Shown: positions 19,560 to 27,294, numbered from the stretch's first letter. The stretch is 64,000 nt of DNA from CAVPXC01 sp963709505 (GCA_963709505.1 CAVPXC010000011.1:1-64000), one strand, 5' to 3'. Notes: a model not told the origin generated them from the letters alone. Made by a program: numbers and translations.

Positions 19560-19750
19560 CCTCTCCGGTTGGCGCATCCAGGCCGCGGCGTGCAACAGCC
19601 TTTTGGGGATGGCGAAGTCTATGGAGTTTGACAATACTTAGACGAGGAACGGAACGATGCGTCCAAGGGCCTATCAGCTGCATGGCTTGTCTTGCGGGGA
19701 TGCCACCTCAGCCGCAGGCAGGCTTGACCAGGGACGCAGGCTGAACCATA
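19560..19750 (-). ncRNA. Candidate structured 5' leader RNA, copy B
   Basis: About 190 nt between promoter and upstream ORF are strongly conserved with 20943-21124. Conserved pairings include TGCGTCC with GGACGCA, TTCAGCC with GGCTGA, and a small GCC...AAAAGGC hairpin. The identical block GGCATCCCCGCAAGACAAGC lies inside. I do not recognise a known riboswitch class. It is absent from the shorter leader at 17190-17220. Confidence 0.4.
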
Positions 19751-19754
19751 AGAT

Positions 19755-19782
19755 ATTGTACCCCATGGACTTAAGATGTCAA
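19755..19782 (-). promoter_or_regulatory. Sigma-70-type promoter of the gene starting at 19373
   Basis: TTGACA (19777-19782) and TACAAT (19755-19760) have a 16-bp spacer, giving a leader of almost 380 nt. Confidence 0.75.
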
Positions 19783-19798
19783 GCGACACACGTACCCA

Positions 19799-19882
19799 AG
19801 AAGGGTCCGGTCGCCGAAGACCGGACCCTTCTGCGAGCAGAGTGCGCAAGAACGGTCCGGTCGCCGAAGACCGGACCGTTCT
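19799..19882 (-). terminator. Pair of tandem hairpins after the gene ending at 19890
   Basis: Two 14-bp stems with 6-nt GCCGAA loops lie at 19799-19832 and 19849-19882, 50 bp apart. The first has AGAAGGGTCC paired with GGACCCTTCT where the second has AGAACGGTCC paired with GGACCGTTCT, a compensated base-pair change. They lie next to the stop codon of the gene and probably act as terminators. Confidence 0.75.
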
Positions 19883-19889
19883 GCGGAGC

Positions 19890-20755
19890 TTAGCGCTTGC
19901 GGCGCAGGAGGTAGGCCGCAGCGAGGGCCAGGCCGGAGACGGCCGGCAGGGCTGCCATCGGCAGCGCAGCCGGGCTCGATAGTGGCGACTGCGCCTCGCC
20001 CGCGACCAGGCCGGTCAGGGTGACGGCGGTGGGTGAGCCGACGTACTCCACCGTGTCGATGCCGATGTAGTTGGAGTTATTACCACTCGGGCCGGCGTTG
20101 GTCGGTACGTAGTAGCGCCAGGCGATGCGGCCGCTTGCATCGGCGGGCAGGCCGCTGAGCGTGGTCGGAGTACTGCGTCCACGCCTCAGGATAGCCACCT
20201 ACGGCCAGGGTTGGGTTGATGTCCAGCAAGAGGGTGGTGAAGTCGCCTACGCTGGCGGCGGTGGCGCCGACGTTGGTGCTGGCGCCGGCGGTGCTCAGGC
20301 GCACCTCCAGGCCGTCAGGATAGATGCTGCCGGTCGACGGTGCGGGTCCAGAAGGACACCGTGTTGCCGTTGTTCATCGTCATCTGCGGCGTCAGCATCC
20401 AGTTGCTGATCGCACCGACGCCGCTGGTGTTGTTGAAGTTGGCGCCGATGTAGGCCGTCGTCGCGCCGGCCTGCGCCGGGAAGACCGTGTCGTTGCCCTG
20501 GAACCAGTCCGTCAGGCCCAGCGGGACGCTGTTGTTCTGGAAGAACCAGCCTAGGCCTGGCAACGTGGTGATGTCGGCGAAGTCCTCGCTGAAGTCGGCC
20601 GGCGAGGTATAGATGATGGGCGGGGTGGAGTCGGGCGTGCCGCCTCGGCTGCCGTTGGCTGCGGGGCCGGTTCCCTGGGCTGCCGCGCCCGAGGGGAGCA
20701 TCGCCACCAGCAGGGCGACGATGGCAAAGAGGTAGAAGAACTGCTTGCGTTGCAT
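19890..20755 (-). CDS. Secreted choice-of-anchor J type protein with shared tail (two indels)
   Basis: The ATG at 20755 starts MQRKQFFYLFAIVALLVAM. The body reads as a cleaved-adhesin/anchor-J domain: SEDFADITTLPGLGWFFQNN, WFQGNDTVFPAQAG, SNWMLTPQM, NTVSFWTRT, then after a frame change near 20330 SIYPDGLEVRLSTAGAS, and after another near 20170 ADASGRIAWRYYVPTN and NYIGIDTVEYVG. The tail AVTLTGLVAGEAQSP, hydrophobic stretch and YLLRRKR is of the short subtype. About 288 residues. Such domains bind or anchor at the cell surface, but the ligand is unknown. Confidence 0.8.
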
Positions 20756-20942
20756 GCTGAAATGCTCCTTGTGGATTGACGTAGTCCATATGCCGGCGCA
20801 CGAGCGCGCCGGACTTCCATCGAATGCTGGGGCAAGGACGAGTAGGGACTGGGTGCGCGCTGGGCGCGCGGGCTGATCGTGTCAGGTCCTCGGTTGAGGG
20901 GCTAGCCTCACAGGGAGTGGTTTGTGCGAACCATCACCTCCT

Positions 20943-21124
20943 CTCCGGTTGGTCCATCCAGGCGCCGGCGTGCCACTGCCTTTTTGGGAGGGCGAAGTCT
21001 ATGAAAGTCAGACCGTACGACGACGAATGGAGCGGTGCGTCCAGGCGCATTGGCTGCATGGCTTGTCTTGCGGGGATGCCGTTTCAGCCGATGGCGGTAT
21101 TGGCAGGGACGCAGGCTGAACACG
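20943..21124 (-). ncRNA. Candidate structured 5' leader RNA, copy A
   Basis: This is the same conserved leader as 19560-19750, with the TGCGTCC/GGACGCA and CAGCC/GGCTG pairings kept while unpaired parts differ. It is followed by GAGGAGGTGATGG and a degenerate upstream ORF. Confidence 0.4.
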
Positions 21125-21128
21125 ACAC

Positions 21129-21156
21129 ATTGTACCCGACGGGCTTGAGATGTCAA
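21129..21156 (-). promoter_or_regulatory. Sigma-70-type promoter of the gene starting at 20755
   Basis: TTGACA (21151-21156) and TACAAT (21129-21134) have a 16-bp spacer, in the same context as the promoter at 19755. Confidence 0.75.
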
Positions 21157-21179
21157 GCGATGCGTACGCTAGTCACGCA

Positions 21180-21378
21180 AGAACGGTCCGGTCACCGAAG
21201 ACCGGACCGTTCTCCCTAGCCGGTAGTATGCTCAAGAACGGTCCGGTCACCGAAGACCGGACCGTTCTTCCTAGCCGGTAGTATGCTCAAGAACGGTCCG
21301 GTCTTCCGTGACCGGACCGTTCTTCCTAGCCGGTAGTATGCCCAAGAACGGTCCGGTCTTCCGTGACCGGACCGTTCT
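21180..21378 (-). repeat. Array of four 34-bp hairpins with exact 55-bp period
   Basis: Perfect 14-bp stems (AGAACGGTCCGGTC) with 6-nt loops start at 21180, 21235, 21290 and 21345. The first two loops read ACCGAA and the last two TTCCGT, close to the inverse. Spacers (CTAGCCGGTAGTATG) are repeated too. The array lies 8 bp after the stop codon of the 1048-residue gene and should terminate it, with three extra copies behind. Confidence 0.85.
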
Positions 21379-21385
21379 TGGGAGC

Positions 21386-24300
21386 TTAGCGCTTGCGGCG
21401 CAGGAGGTAGGCTGCAGCGAGGGCCAGGCCGGAGACGGCCGGCAAGGCGGCCATCGGGATCGCCGCCGGGATCGGGGACTGCGCCACGCCTGCGACCAGG
21501 CCGGTCAGGGTGACGGCGGTCGGAGGACACTGCGGGTTGCCGGGATCGCTCGGCGGCACAGTGATCGTCACCGGGGGTGCGCTGACCGTGATCACGCCGG
21601 CGGTCGTGCCGGCCGGGCTCTTGAGCCAGCCGGCCACGCGGGGCAGGCTCGACGGCGCATCCTGCTTCGGGCCCGCAGCGCGGAAGCTGCCGGGCAGGTT
21701 GTTGCCGACCAGCGCCAACGGCGAGATGCCGGGGATGGCCGTCACGGTAGCCTCGTACAGGCCGACCGGGCCCGCATAGCTGCCGGTGCCCGATCCGCTC
21801 TCGACGAGGAGATAGTAGATGCCGTCGCCGTCGGCCGGCAGGGTGGTGTTGAAGGCCGGGCAGCCAAAGGCTGGCGGCGGGTAGGTGCACGCCACGTTGT
21901 CGTCGCCGAAGGCAAAGCAGTCGGCTTGGTCGGTCGTCGTCGACAGGCATGCCTCGATGTCGAACGCGCTGGCGGCCGACACCGTATCGACCAGCACTGA
22001 GACGGAAGTGCCCTGGCCTCCTTCAAAGCTGTAGATGTCCTGCTGGCCCGATGGCAGCGAGTCGCCGCTCACCGACTGCTCGGAGACGGTTGCGGTGACC
22101 GTGACCGTGTTGGTCAGCACGGCAGTCGTCGGCAGGCAGAGGTCAGGCGCGATGTTGACCTGGCAGTTGACCTGCTGGTCGCCCGACCCGCCAGGCGGGA
22201 CCGTGCCAGGCACGGGCGTCGAGCAGGCCACCGCGCCCGTGCTGATCGTGCCGATGTCTTCGAAGCTCAGCCATTCGCCCAGCGTGGTCGGGTTGGTGTA
22301 GGCCACGGTGTAGCCGATCGAGCCTATACCCGTGGGCAGTGTGACAGCGGCCGGCCCGTTGACGTCCTTGGCGGCCTCAACCTCCGGCAAGACCGGCACG
22401 AAGACCGTGGCCGTGTTGATGGCCGAGACCAGGTCGATCGGGCCGGCATTGTAGGCCGTCCAGGTGGCGGTATTGACCGTAGTGGCGTTGATGACTGCGG
22501 GGATGCTCAGGCCGGCTGCGACCGTATTGACGCTGCTGCCGGGCGTCAGCGCGTAGCTGAGGCCGGTGAAGATCGTGCCCAGCTCGCTGTCCGCCAGGTC
22601 GTGCAGGTTGAGCGTGATGTCGCCGGTGTTGGTTACGCTGTAGCAGTAGTACACCGTGGCGCCGGGCGGCCACCGTGACGACGTTCGTCGCGGCACAAAC
22701 CCCTGGAGCGGCGCCGACGGTCTTGGCGAACGTGATCTCAGGCGCCTTGGGCGTAAACTGGATGGCCAGCAGGTTGGACAGCGCGGGCGCGTTGAACGAG
22801 TACTGGATCGTGGTGCCCTTGATGCCGACCGTGGCGCCGGCGCCGTTGTTGTAGAGCACGTTGCCAAAGTCAACGTCCTGGTATTGGAAGGCGATCTGGT
22901 TCGTACCCTCGAAGAAGAGCACCTCGAAGGTGCGCGGCTGCCGACGTTGCTGAAGTGCGGCCGGTCGTACCATTCGACCACGTACACGCGGTTGGGCGCG
23001 GCGCCGAAGACCTGCCCGTAGGTGCCGCCCGTATCGGTGTCCATGTCGTCCCAGAAGGGGGCGATGAAGTTGGCGGGCGCCGAGCTCATGGCCAGGTTGA
23101 CAAAATCAATCTCGCCCGTGGTTGCACCGAACAGGATCGCGCCGTTGTCGCCCACGCGGATGTCGCTGCTCGTCGTCGCATAGAACGTGAACGGGAACGG
23201 CAACACCACGTTGGCTTCGCGGTCGTCGCCCACTGCAGCGCCTGCATCCAGGATCAGCGTGCCGCCGGTGGCGTCGAGCCAGTTGTAGGTCGGGCCGCCG
23301 GGCGTGAGCGAGTCCGCGCAGACGTAGCCGGCGTCGTTGACGCAGCCGACCACAGGGGTCGTCGTGACCTTCTGCGTCGCCGCGCCCACGTTCGTCGCGT
23401 TGTAGGTGGCGGTGTTGACGACGCTGCTACCGCTCAGTGCGGTGACGTTGACCTGGAAGGTGACCGTGACGGCCTGACCGATCGCCAGGGGAGCGGCGCC
23501 CCACTCGACGGCATTCGAGCCGGGGTTGTAGATTGCTGCCGGGCCGCCCACGGTGGCGACCGAGCCGGCCACGTAGTTGGCGCCGGTCGGGATCGGGTCG
23601 CTGATCGTTGCACCGGCGGCCGCGGCGTCGCCGGTGTTCTTGATCACCAGTTGGTAGGCGATGTTGTTCCCCGTGCGAACGACGGCCGGCGCAGCGGTCT
23701 TGGTCGATGCGCCGAGGTTGGGAGCTACCACCGGATCGAAGCGGTAGACGCGGCCGCTGTCGGGAGTTACCGTCAGGGCGAGCGCCATCGTGGACGTCGA
23801 CGAGTTGCCAACTGTTGGGTTGGTCCAGGTCGTGGCGCCCGTGCCTGCGAGCGAGCGCACGTCGGCCGTGCCGGTGCTGCCCCCGCGCAGGCCGACCTGC
23901 ACGGTGGTGCCGGAGGTCCAGGTCTGGGCAAAGGCGCCGAAGTGGATCTCGATTGCGTTGGTCGTCTCGTAGAGCCAGATCTGGGCGTTGCCCGTCATCG
24001 TGGCCGTGTTGTAGCGGTAGAAGTTCTTGGCCTGGATCTTGTGGATCCGGTTGGGGGTCACGCCCTCGGTGACGCTGCTATAAACCGCGCCCACGTTGTT
24101 GAAGTCGCGGTTGACGAAGGCGATGACGTTGTTGACAGTACCGTTCAGCGCCGAATAGTTGCTGGTCGCAGTCGGCGAGCCGAAGCCCAGCCAGCCGTTG
24201 GTGTTGACCCGGTAAACCGTGAAGACCGACCCGCCGAAGTTGAAGGGGAACGGGATGGTCTGGTCGAGGGAGTAACCGTCGTCGAGGCTGCCGCCGCCGC

Positions 24301-24532
24301 CGTTTACGGCAAAAGGCGTGTCGCCGGTCAGGTCGGCGTAGGCGCCGGGGGCGATATTGGTGAACGTGTAGCTGCCGATCGGGCCGAGCGGCGCGGATGG
24401 CGGGGCTGCCTCCGGTGCGGCCGGCGGCGGGTCGGTGGGCTTGGTATCCTGCGCAAACGCCGGCAGCGCCAGACTGCTCAGGAGCGCGAGCAAGATGAAC
24501 AGCGTAAGAAGCCGGAAGGACTTGCGTTGCAT
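21386..24532 (-). CDS. Large secreted DUF11-type surface protein with shared tail (two compensating indels)
   Basis: The ATG at 24532 (GTAGGAGGAAACTTTC before it) starts MQRKSFRLLTLFILLALLSS; the signal peptide ends near AFAQ. Two related domains of the type PFPFNFGGSVFTVYRVNTNG and PFPFTFYATTSSDIRVGDNG surround DUF11 repeats (VIKNTGDAAAAGATISDPIP, SVTNTGDITLNLHDLA). Later comes a segment resembling bacterial pre-peptidase domains (YSFEGGQGTSVSVLVDTVSA, GDGIYYLLVESGSGTGSYAG), then the tail (AVTLTGLVAGVAQSP, hydrophobic stretch, YLLRRKR). Between about 22668 and 22940 the frame is shifted; another frame reads FEVLFFEGTNQIAFQYQDVD. 1048 residues. Likely cell-surface. Confidence 0.85.
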   Translation of the reverse strand: MQRKSFRLLTLFILLALLSSLALPAFAQDTKPTDPPPAAPEAAPPSAPLGPIGSYTFTNIAPGAYADLTGDTPFAVNGGGGSLDDGYSLDQTIPFPFNFGGSVFTVYRVNTNGWLGFGSPTATSNYSALNGTVNNVIAFVNRDFNNVGAVYSSVTEGVTPNRIHKIQAKNFYRYNTATMTGNAQIWLYETTNAIEIHFGAFAQTWTSGTTVQVGLRGGSTGTADVRSLAGTGATTWTNPTVGNSSTSTMALALTVTPDSGRVYRFDPVVAPNLGASTKTAAPAVVRTGNNIAYQLVIKNTGDAAAAGATISDPIPTGANYVAGSVATVGGPAAIYNPGSNAVEWGAAPLAIGQAVTVTFQVNVTALSGSSVVNTATYNATNVGAATQKVTTTPVVGCVNDAGYVCADSLTPGGPTYNWLDATGGTLILDAGAAVGDDREANVVLPFPFTFYATTSSDIRVGDNGAILFGATTGEIDFVNLAMSSAPANFIAPFWDDMDTDTGGTYGQVFGAAPNRVYVVEWYDRPHFSNVGSRAPSRCSSSRVRTRSPSNTRTLTLATCSTTTAPAPRSASRAPRSSTRSTRPRCPTCWPSSLRPRRLRSRSPRPSAPLQGFVPRRTSSRWPPGATVYYCYSVTNTGDITLNLHDLADSELGTIFTGLSYALTPGSSVNTVAAGLSIPAVINATTVNTATWTAYNAGPIDLVSAINTATVFVPVLPEVEAAKDVNGPAAVTLPTGIGSIGYTVAYTNPTTLGEWLSFEDIGTISTGAVACSTPVPGTVPPGGSGDQQVNCQVNIAPDLCLPTTAVLTNTVTVTATVSEQSVSGDSLPSGQQDIYSFEGGQGTSVSVLVDTVSAASAFDIEACLSTTTDQADCFAFGDDNVACTYPPPAFGCPAFNTTLPADGDGIYYLLVESGSGTGSYAGPVGLYEATVTAIPGISPLALVGNNLPGSFRAAGPKQDAPSSLPRVAGWLKSPAGTTAGVITVSAPPVTITVPPSDPGNPQCPPTAVTLTGLVAGVAQSPIPAAIPMAALPAVSGLALAAAYLLRRKR

Positions 24533-24881
24533 GAAAGTTTCCTCCTACAAAGATGTTCTGAACCGGGCTGCCCTCCCTGGAACAAAAGCCTGGGCTGGGT
24601 TCAGAGTGCGGGGCGCGAAGAGATCAAACCGTGGAACGGAACCTGGAAACGGTTTCTTGCTGTGGACCAGTGCCTCCTTTCTGCCGAACGAAGATCAAGC
24701 GCCATTGCTCGACTTCGGCCGGACCGTAGTTGGGTGCTGGGGTGTCAAGCGTGTGGCTTGACGTGTTGACAATGGCAAGGCCGCCATGGACGCCTGGCGG
24801 GCGCAGATGTCGAACCAAGAAGCTGGCCTGCGTTGGGGGAAACGTCTGCGCCCTGATAGCCAGGGCGGGAAGGCTGGTTCT
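24533..24881 (-). promoter_or_regulatory. Long 5' leader of the large secreted protein gene
   Basis: The leader is about 350 nt. A Shine-Dalgarno-like AGAAAGGAGG about 140 nt before the ATG has no start codon at proper spacing. This resembles the leaders at 10573, 17031 and 19387 in having an extra strong ribosome-binding sequence far upstream. No other gene is seen. Confidence 0.4.
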
Positions 24882-24910
24882 ATTCTACAGCAAAGCCGTT
24901 GAGAGGTCAA
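24882..24910 (-). promoter_or_regulatory. Sigma-70-type promoter of the large secreted protein gene
   Basis: TTGACC (24905-24910) and TAGAAT (24882-24887) have a 17-bp spacer. Confidence 0.7.
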
Positions 24911-24947
24911 GCACGGATTTGTATGGGCGTGTTTCGCGTCGTTCACC

Positions 24948-25045
24948 AGACCCTTCGGGTTTCTCGTCCTTGACCCATTTGCCGGTTCGAGCAGATGTCG
25001 CACTTTTCCAGGTAGCGGGTTTGACGAGAGAAACCCGAAGGGTCT
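24948..25045. repeat. 98-bp inverted-repeat element, copy B
   Basis: This is the same length and ends (AGACCCTTCGGGTTTCTC and complement) as 14827-14924. Its inner edge is 61 bp from the -10 of the gene starting at 24532, close to the 63 and 64 bp seen for the two beta-helix genes. Confidence 0.75.
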
Positions 25046-25065
25046 AATGTACGAAGAAGCCCAAA

Positions 25066-25267
25066 AGAACGGTCCGATCTTCTGCGATCGGACTGTTCTG
25101 GGTAAGCAGTGAAGCACGAAAAGAACGGTCCGATCTTCTGCGATCGGACTGTTCTGGGTAAGCAGTGAAGCACGAAAAGAACGGTCCGATCTTCTGCGAT
25201 CGGACCGTTCTGGGTAAGCGATGAACCACGAAAAGAACGGTCCAATCGCAGAAGATCGGACCGTTCT
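25066..25267 (-). repeat. Array of four 34-bp hairpins with exact 56-bp period
   Basis: Stems start at 25066, 25122, 25178 and 25234. The first three have loop TTCTGC and the fourth the exact inverse GCAGAA. Spacers (GGGTAAGCAGTGAAGCACGAA) are repeated. The arms share AGAACGGTCC with the arrays at 19799 and 21180. The array follows the mevalonate kinase stop codon and should act as its terminator. Confidence 0.85.
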
Positions 25268-25283
25268 GCGCTCGATGGTTTTC

Positions 25284-26216
25284 TCAGGGCGCAATATCGG
25301 TGACGATAGTTCGCGCCGCGCCGGCCGCCAGCAGCGCGCTGGCGATCGTCTCCGCACGCCCTGCTGGCGCCAAGGCAATCATGTTGCCCCCGCGGCCGCC
25401 GCCGCTCAACTTGGCGCCGGCCGCGCCTGCGTCGCGCGCGGCCTGGCAGAGCGCGTCCAGCTCCGGCGACGACACCCCCATCAGCCGCAGCAGCCGGTGG
25501 TTTTCGTCCATCAGCGGGCCGAGTGTCACTACATCGCCGCTTTCGATCGCGCGCCGCGCCGAGTGCACGATCAAAGCAACTCTGTCGAACAGCGCCTCGA
25601 AACGCGCCGGCTCGGCCTGCCAGCCGGCGCGCACGTCGCCCACGGTCACGCGAGTAGGGCTGGTGATGCCAGTGTCGCCGATCACGATCGTGAACGCCTG
25701 GGCGATGCGAAAGGGCTGCGGCGCCTGGCCGCGCACGAACCACACCGGCTGCTCGTAGGCGATCACGGTGTTGTCGATGCCGCTAGGCGTGCCGTGAAAG
25801 AGGGTCTCGCTCTCGTAGACCAGCGCCGATACCTGGGCCGGCGTCAGCGGCCGGCCGGTCGCCGCGGCCATCGCCCGCACGATCGCCGTGGCCGCCGCCG
25901 CGCCGCTGCCCAGACCACTGGCCACCGGAATCGTGGACTGTAACGTGATCAGCCAATCGGGCAACGGCGCCAGGTCGAGCTGGCCGGCTGCCAGGCCGGC
26001 GACGTGCGCCAGCGGCTGTGTTGTGGAGTGTCCAGTCACCTGCCACTGTTCGTCAATGTCGGGCAGACGTAGCAGCAGCCCGCTGCCGGCCTGGCCGGCA
26101 GCGATCGTTGCCGTGGCCTGCACCTGTGTCACCGGCACGGCAATCGCCGGCCGGCCATACACCACTGCGTGCTCGCCGAAGAGGATGATCTTGCCGGAGG
26201 CGTTCGCTTGAACCAT
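25284..26216 (-). CDS. mvk: Mevalonate kinase
   Basis: This GHMP-family kinase phosphorylates mevalonate with ATP in the isoprenoid pathway. GKIILFGEHAVVYGRPAIAV is the family N-terminal signature, PVASGLGSGAAAATAIVRA is the ATP-binding motif 2, GTPSGIDNTV holds the substrate-side Asp, and AKLSGGGRGGNMI is motif 3. 310 residues, normal for the family. The ATG at 26216 (MVQANASG) is only 7 bp after a TATACT box, so the mRNA may be leaderless. No other pathway gene is near. The protein could be mistaken for another GHMP kinase, but HAVVYG and the SGIDN context favour mevalonate kinase. Confidence 0.9.
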   Translation of the reverse strand: MVQANASGKIILFGEHAVVYGRPAIAVPVTQVQATATIAAGQAGSGLLLRLPDIDEQWQVTGHSTTQPLAHVAGLAAGQLDLAPLPDWLITLQSTIPVASGLGSGAAAATAIVRAMAAATGRPLTPAQVSALVYESETLFHGTPSGIDNTVIAYEQPVWFVRGQAPQPFRIAQAFTIVIGDTGITSPTRVTVGDVRAGWQAEPARFEALFDRVALIVHSARRAIESGDVVTLGPLMDENHRLLRLMGVSSPELDALCQAARDAGAAGAKLSGGGRGGNMIALAPAGRAETIASALLAAGAARTIVTDIAP

Positions 26217-26223
26217 GGCCGGG

Positions 26224-26229
26224 AGTATA
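26224..26229 (-). promoter_or_regulatory. Extended -10 of the mevalonate kinase gene (possible leaderless start)
   Basis: GTGTGCTATACTC here is identical over 13 bp to the tuf promoter at 51755. The expected transcription start falls within a base or two of the ATG at 26216. The -35 is poor (TTGTGA at 19 bp). Confidence 0.5.
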
Positions 26230-26245
26230 GCACACAGTCGTCCGG

Positions 26246-26325
26246 ATATCACAACGAATTCGGACAACGAATAGCGGAAGGCTGTATTGCCTTCTGGTAT
26301 TCGTTGTCCATATTCGTTGTGATAT
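26246..26325. repeat. Long inverted repeat between divergent genes
   Basis: 28-bp arms (ATATCACAACGAATTCGGAC and onward) with two mismatches enclose a smaller GAAGGC/GCCTTC hairpin. Each arm contains a doubled ACAACGAAT. It covers the -35 region of the kinase promoter and ends 12 bp before the -35 of the plus-strand promoter, so it could be an operator or a cruciform site. Confidence 0.7.
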
Positions 26326-26336
26326 TTCCCCGCCGG

Positions 26337-26365
26337 TTGACGATCGCGTTGGAGGTGGATATAAT
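26337..26365 (+). promoter_or_regulatory. Sigma-70-type promoter of the Uma2 gene
   Basis: TTGACG (26337-26342) and TATAAT (26360-26365) are separated by 17 bp, close to consensus. Confidence 0.8.
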
Positions 26366-26416
26366 CGTATCGTCATCCAAAGCGACTTTGTGTCGCACCA
26401 AAGGAGGAACGTGTCA

Positions 26417-27125
26417 ATGGCAATGCGTCAGCCTGTAGCTCCGCCGGCCCGGGTGGGGACCCGACAGATGAGCTACGAGGAGTATCTACTCTGGTCCACT
26501 GAGGACAAACACGCGGAATGGGTCAATGGGGAGGTGATCGTTCATATGCCGCCAACAGAAATTGCATCAGGCTTTGCTTGGGTTTGTGTACACCTTGCTG
26601 CGCCTTTTTGTGGAGATGGTGCAGCAAGGCCAGCTTCTAGTCGCACCGTTCGAGATGAAGCTCGGCCCGCGCGGCTCTGCCCGCCAACCGGATATTCTGT
26701 TTGTCTCTGCCAAGCATTTGGATCGATTGACCGCCCAACGACTCGATGGCCCCGCCGATCTGGTGATCGAGATCATATCGAACGATAGCGTCCGCCGCGA
26801 TCGCTTCGATAAACTGCGTGAGTACGGCCGGGCCGGTGTACGCGAGTATTGGGTGATCGACCCACGGCCCGGCAAGCAGCGCGCCGATTTCCTACAGCTG
26901 GACGAGACCGGCGAGTATGCGTTGATGGCTACCGAGGACGACGAGCGCTACACCTCCGCAGTCCTGGCCGGTCTTTGGCTGCGGCCAAGCTGGCTCTGGC
27001 AGGTAGACCTCCTAGACCCCTTCGCCGCCTTCTGCGAGGTCGCCGGCCTGTCCGACGAGCTCGTCAGCCAGTTCCGTCAGCAGGCGCAGGCCAATTTGAT
27101 GGCTTCGGGGGAGCAGCAGATGTGA
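26417..27125 (+). CDS. Uma2-family (DUF820) putative nuclease-fold protein (one frameshift)
   Basis: The ATG at 26417 follows AAGGAGGA. The start MSYEEYLLWSTEDKHAEWVN and GEVIVHMPP are typical of Uma2 proteins, which have a restriction-endonuclease-like PD-(D/E)XK fold. The likely active-site residues are the Asp in ARQPDILFV and the Glu in LVIEIISNDS, with Lys in the following RFDKLREY. One extra base near 26560-26565 breaks the frame; correcting it gives about 235 residues. The family is widespread in Chloroflexota and cyanobacteria and its role is unclear. The stop codon TGA is also the first TGA of a heptamer repeat array. Confidence 0.8.
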
Positions 27126-27275
27126 ACAGTGGGAGTGAACGGTGAACGGTGAACGGTGAACGGTGAACGGTGAACGGTGAACGGTGAACGGTGAACGGTG
27201 AACGGTGAATGAATGAGAAGGTGAACGGTGAACGATGAACGGTGAACGGTGAACGGTGAACGGTGAACGGTAGGC
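27119..27275 (+). repeat. Heptamer tandem repeat (GTGAACG)n
   Basis: More than fifteen copies of a 7-bp unit carrying TGA begin at the Uma2 stop codon and fill most of the gap to the convergent amylase-family gene. There is one arm only. Because the unit is 7 bp, TGA falls in all three frames every 21 bp. Confidence 0.85.
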
Positions 27276-27294
27276 AGTGAGGGGGTGGCAGCCG

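Noticed and set aside
24533..24760. A protein-coding leader ORF for the large secreted gene
   Set aside because: The Shine-Dalgarno-like sequence has no start codon at proper spacing and the frames close quickly.
22955..24769. A 604-codon open frame on the plus strand
   Set aside because: It is antisense to the large secreted protein gene, is Arg/Gly/Ala-rich without domains, and results from high GC content.
21180..25267. CRISPR-like arrays because of regular 55/56-bp spacing
   Set aside because: The spacers are identical repeats, units are perfect palindromes, only four units exist, and there are no cas genes. They fit terminator arrays.
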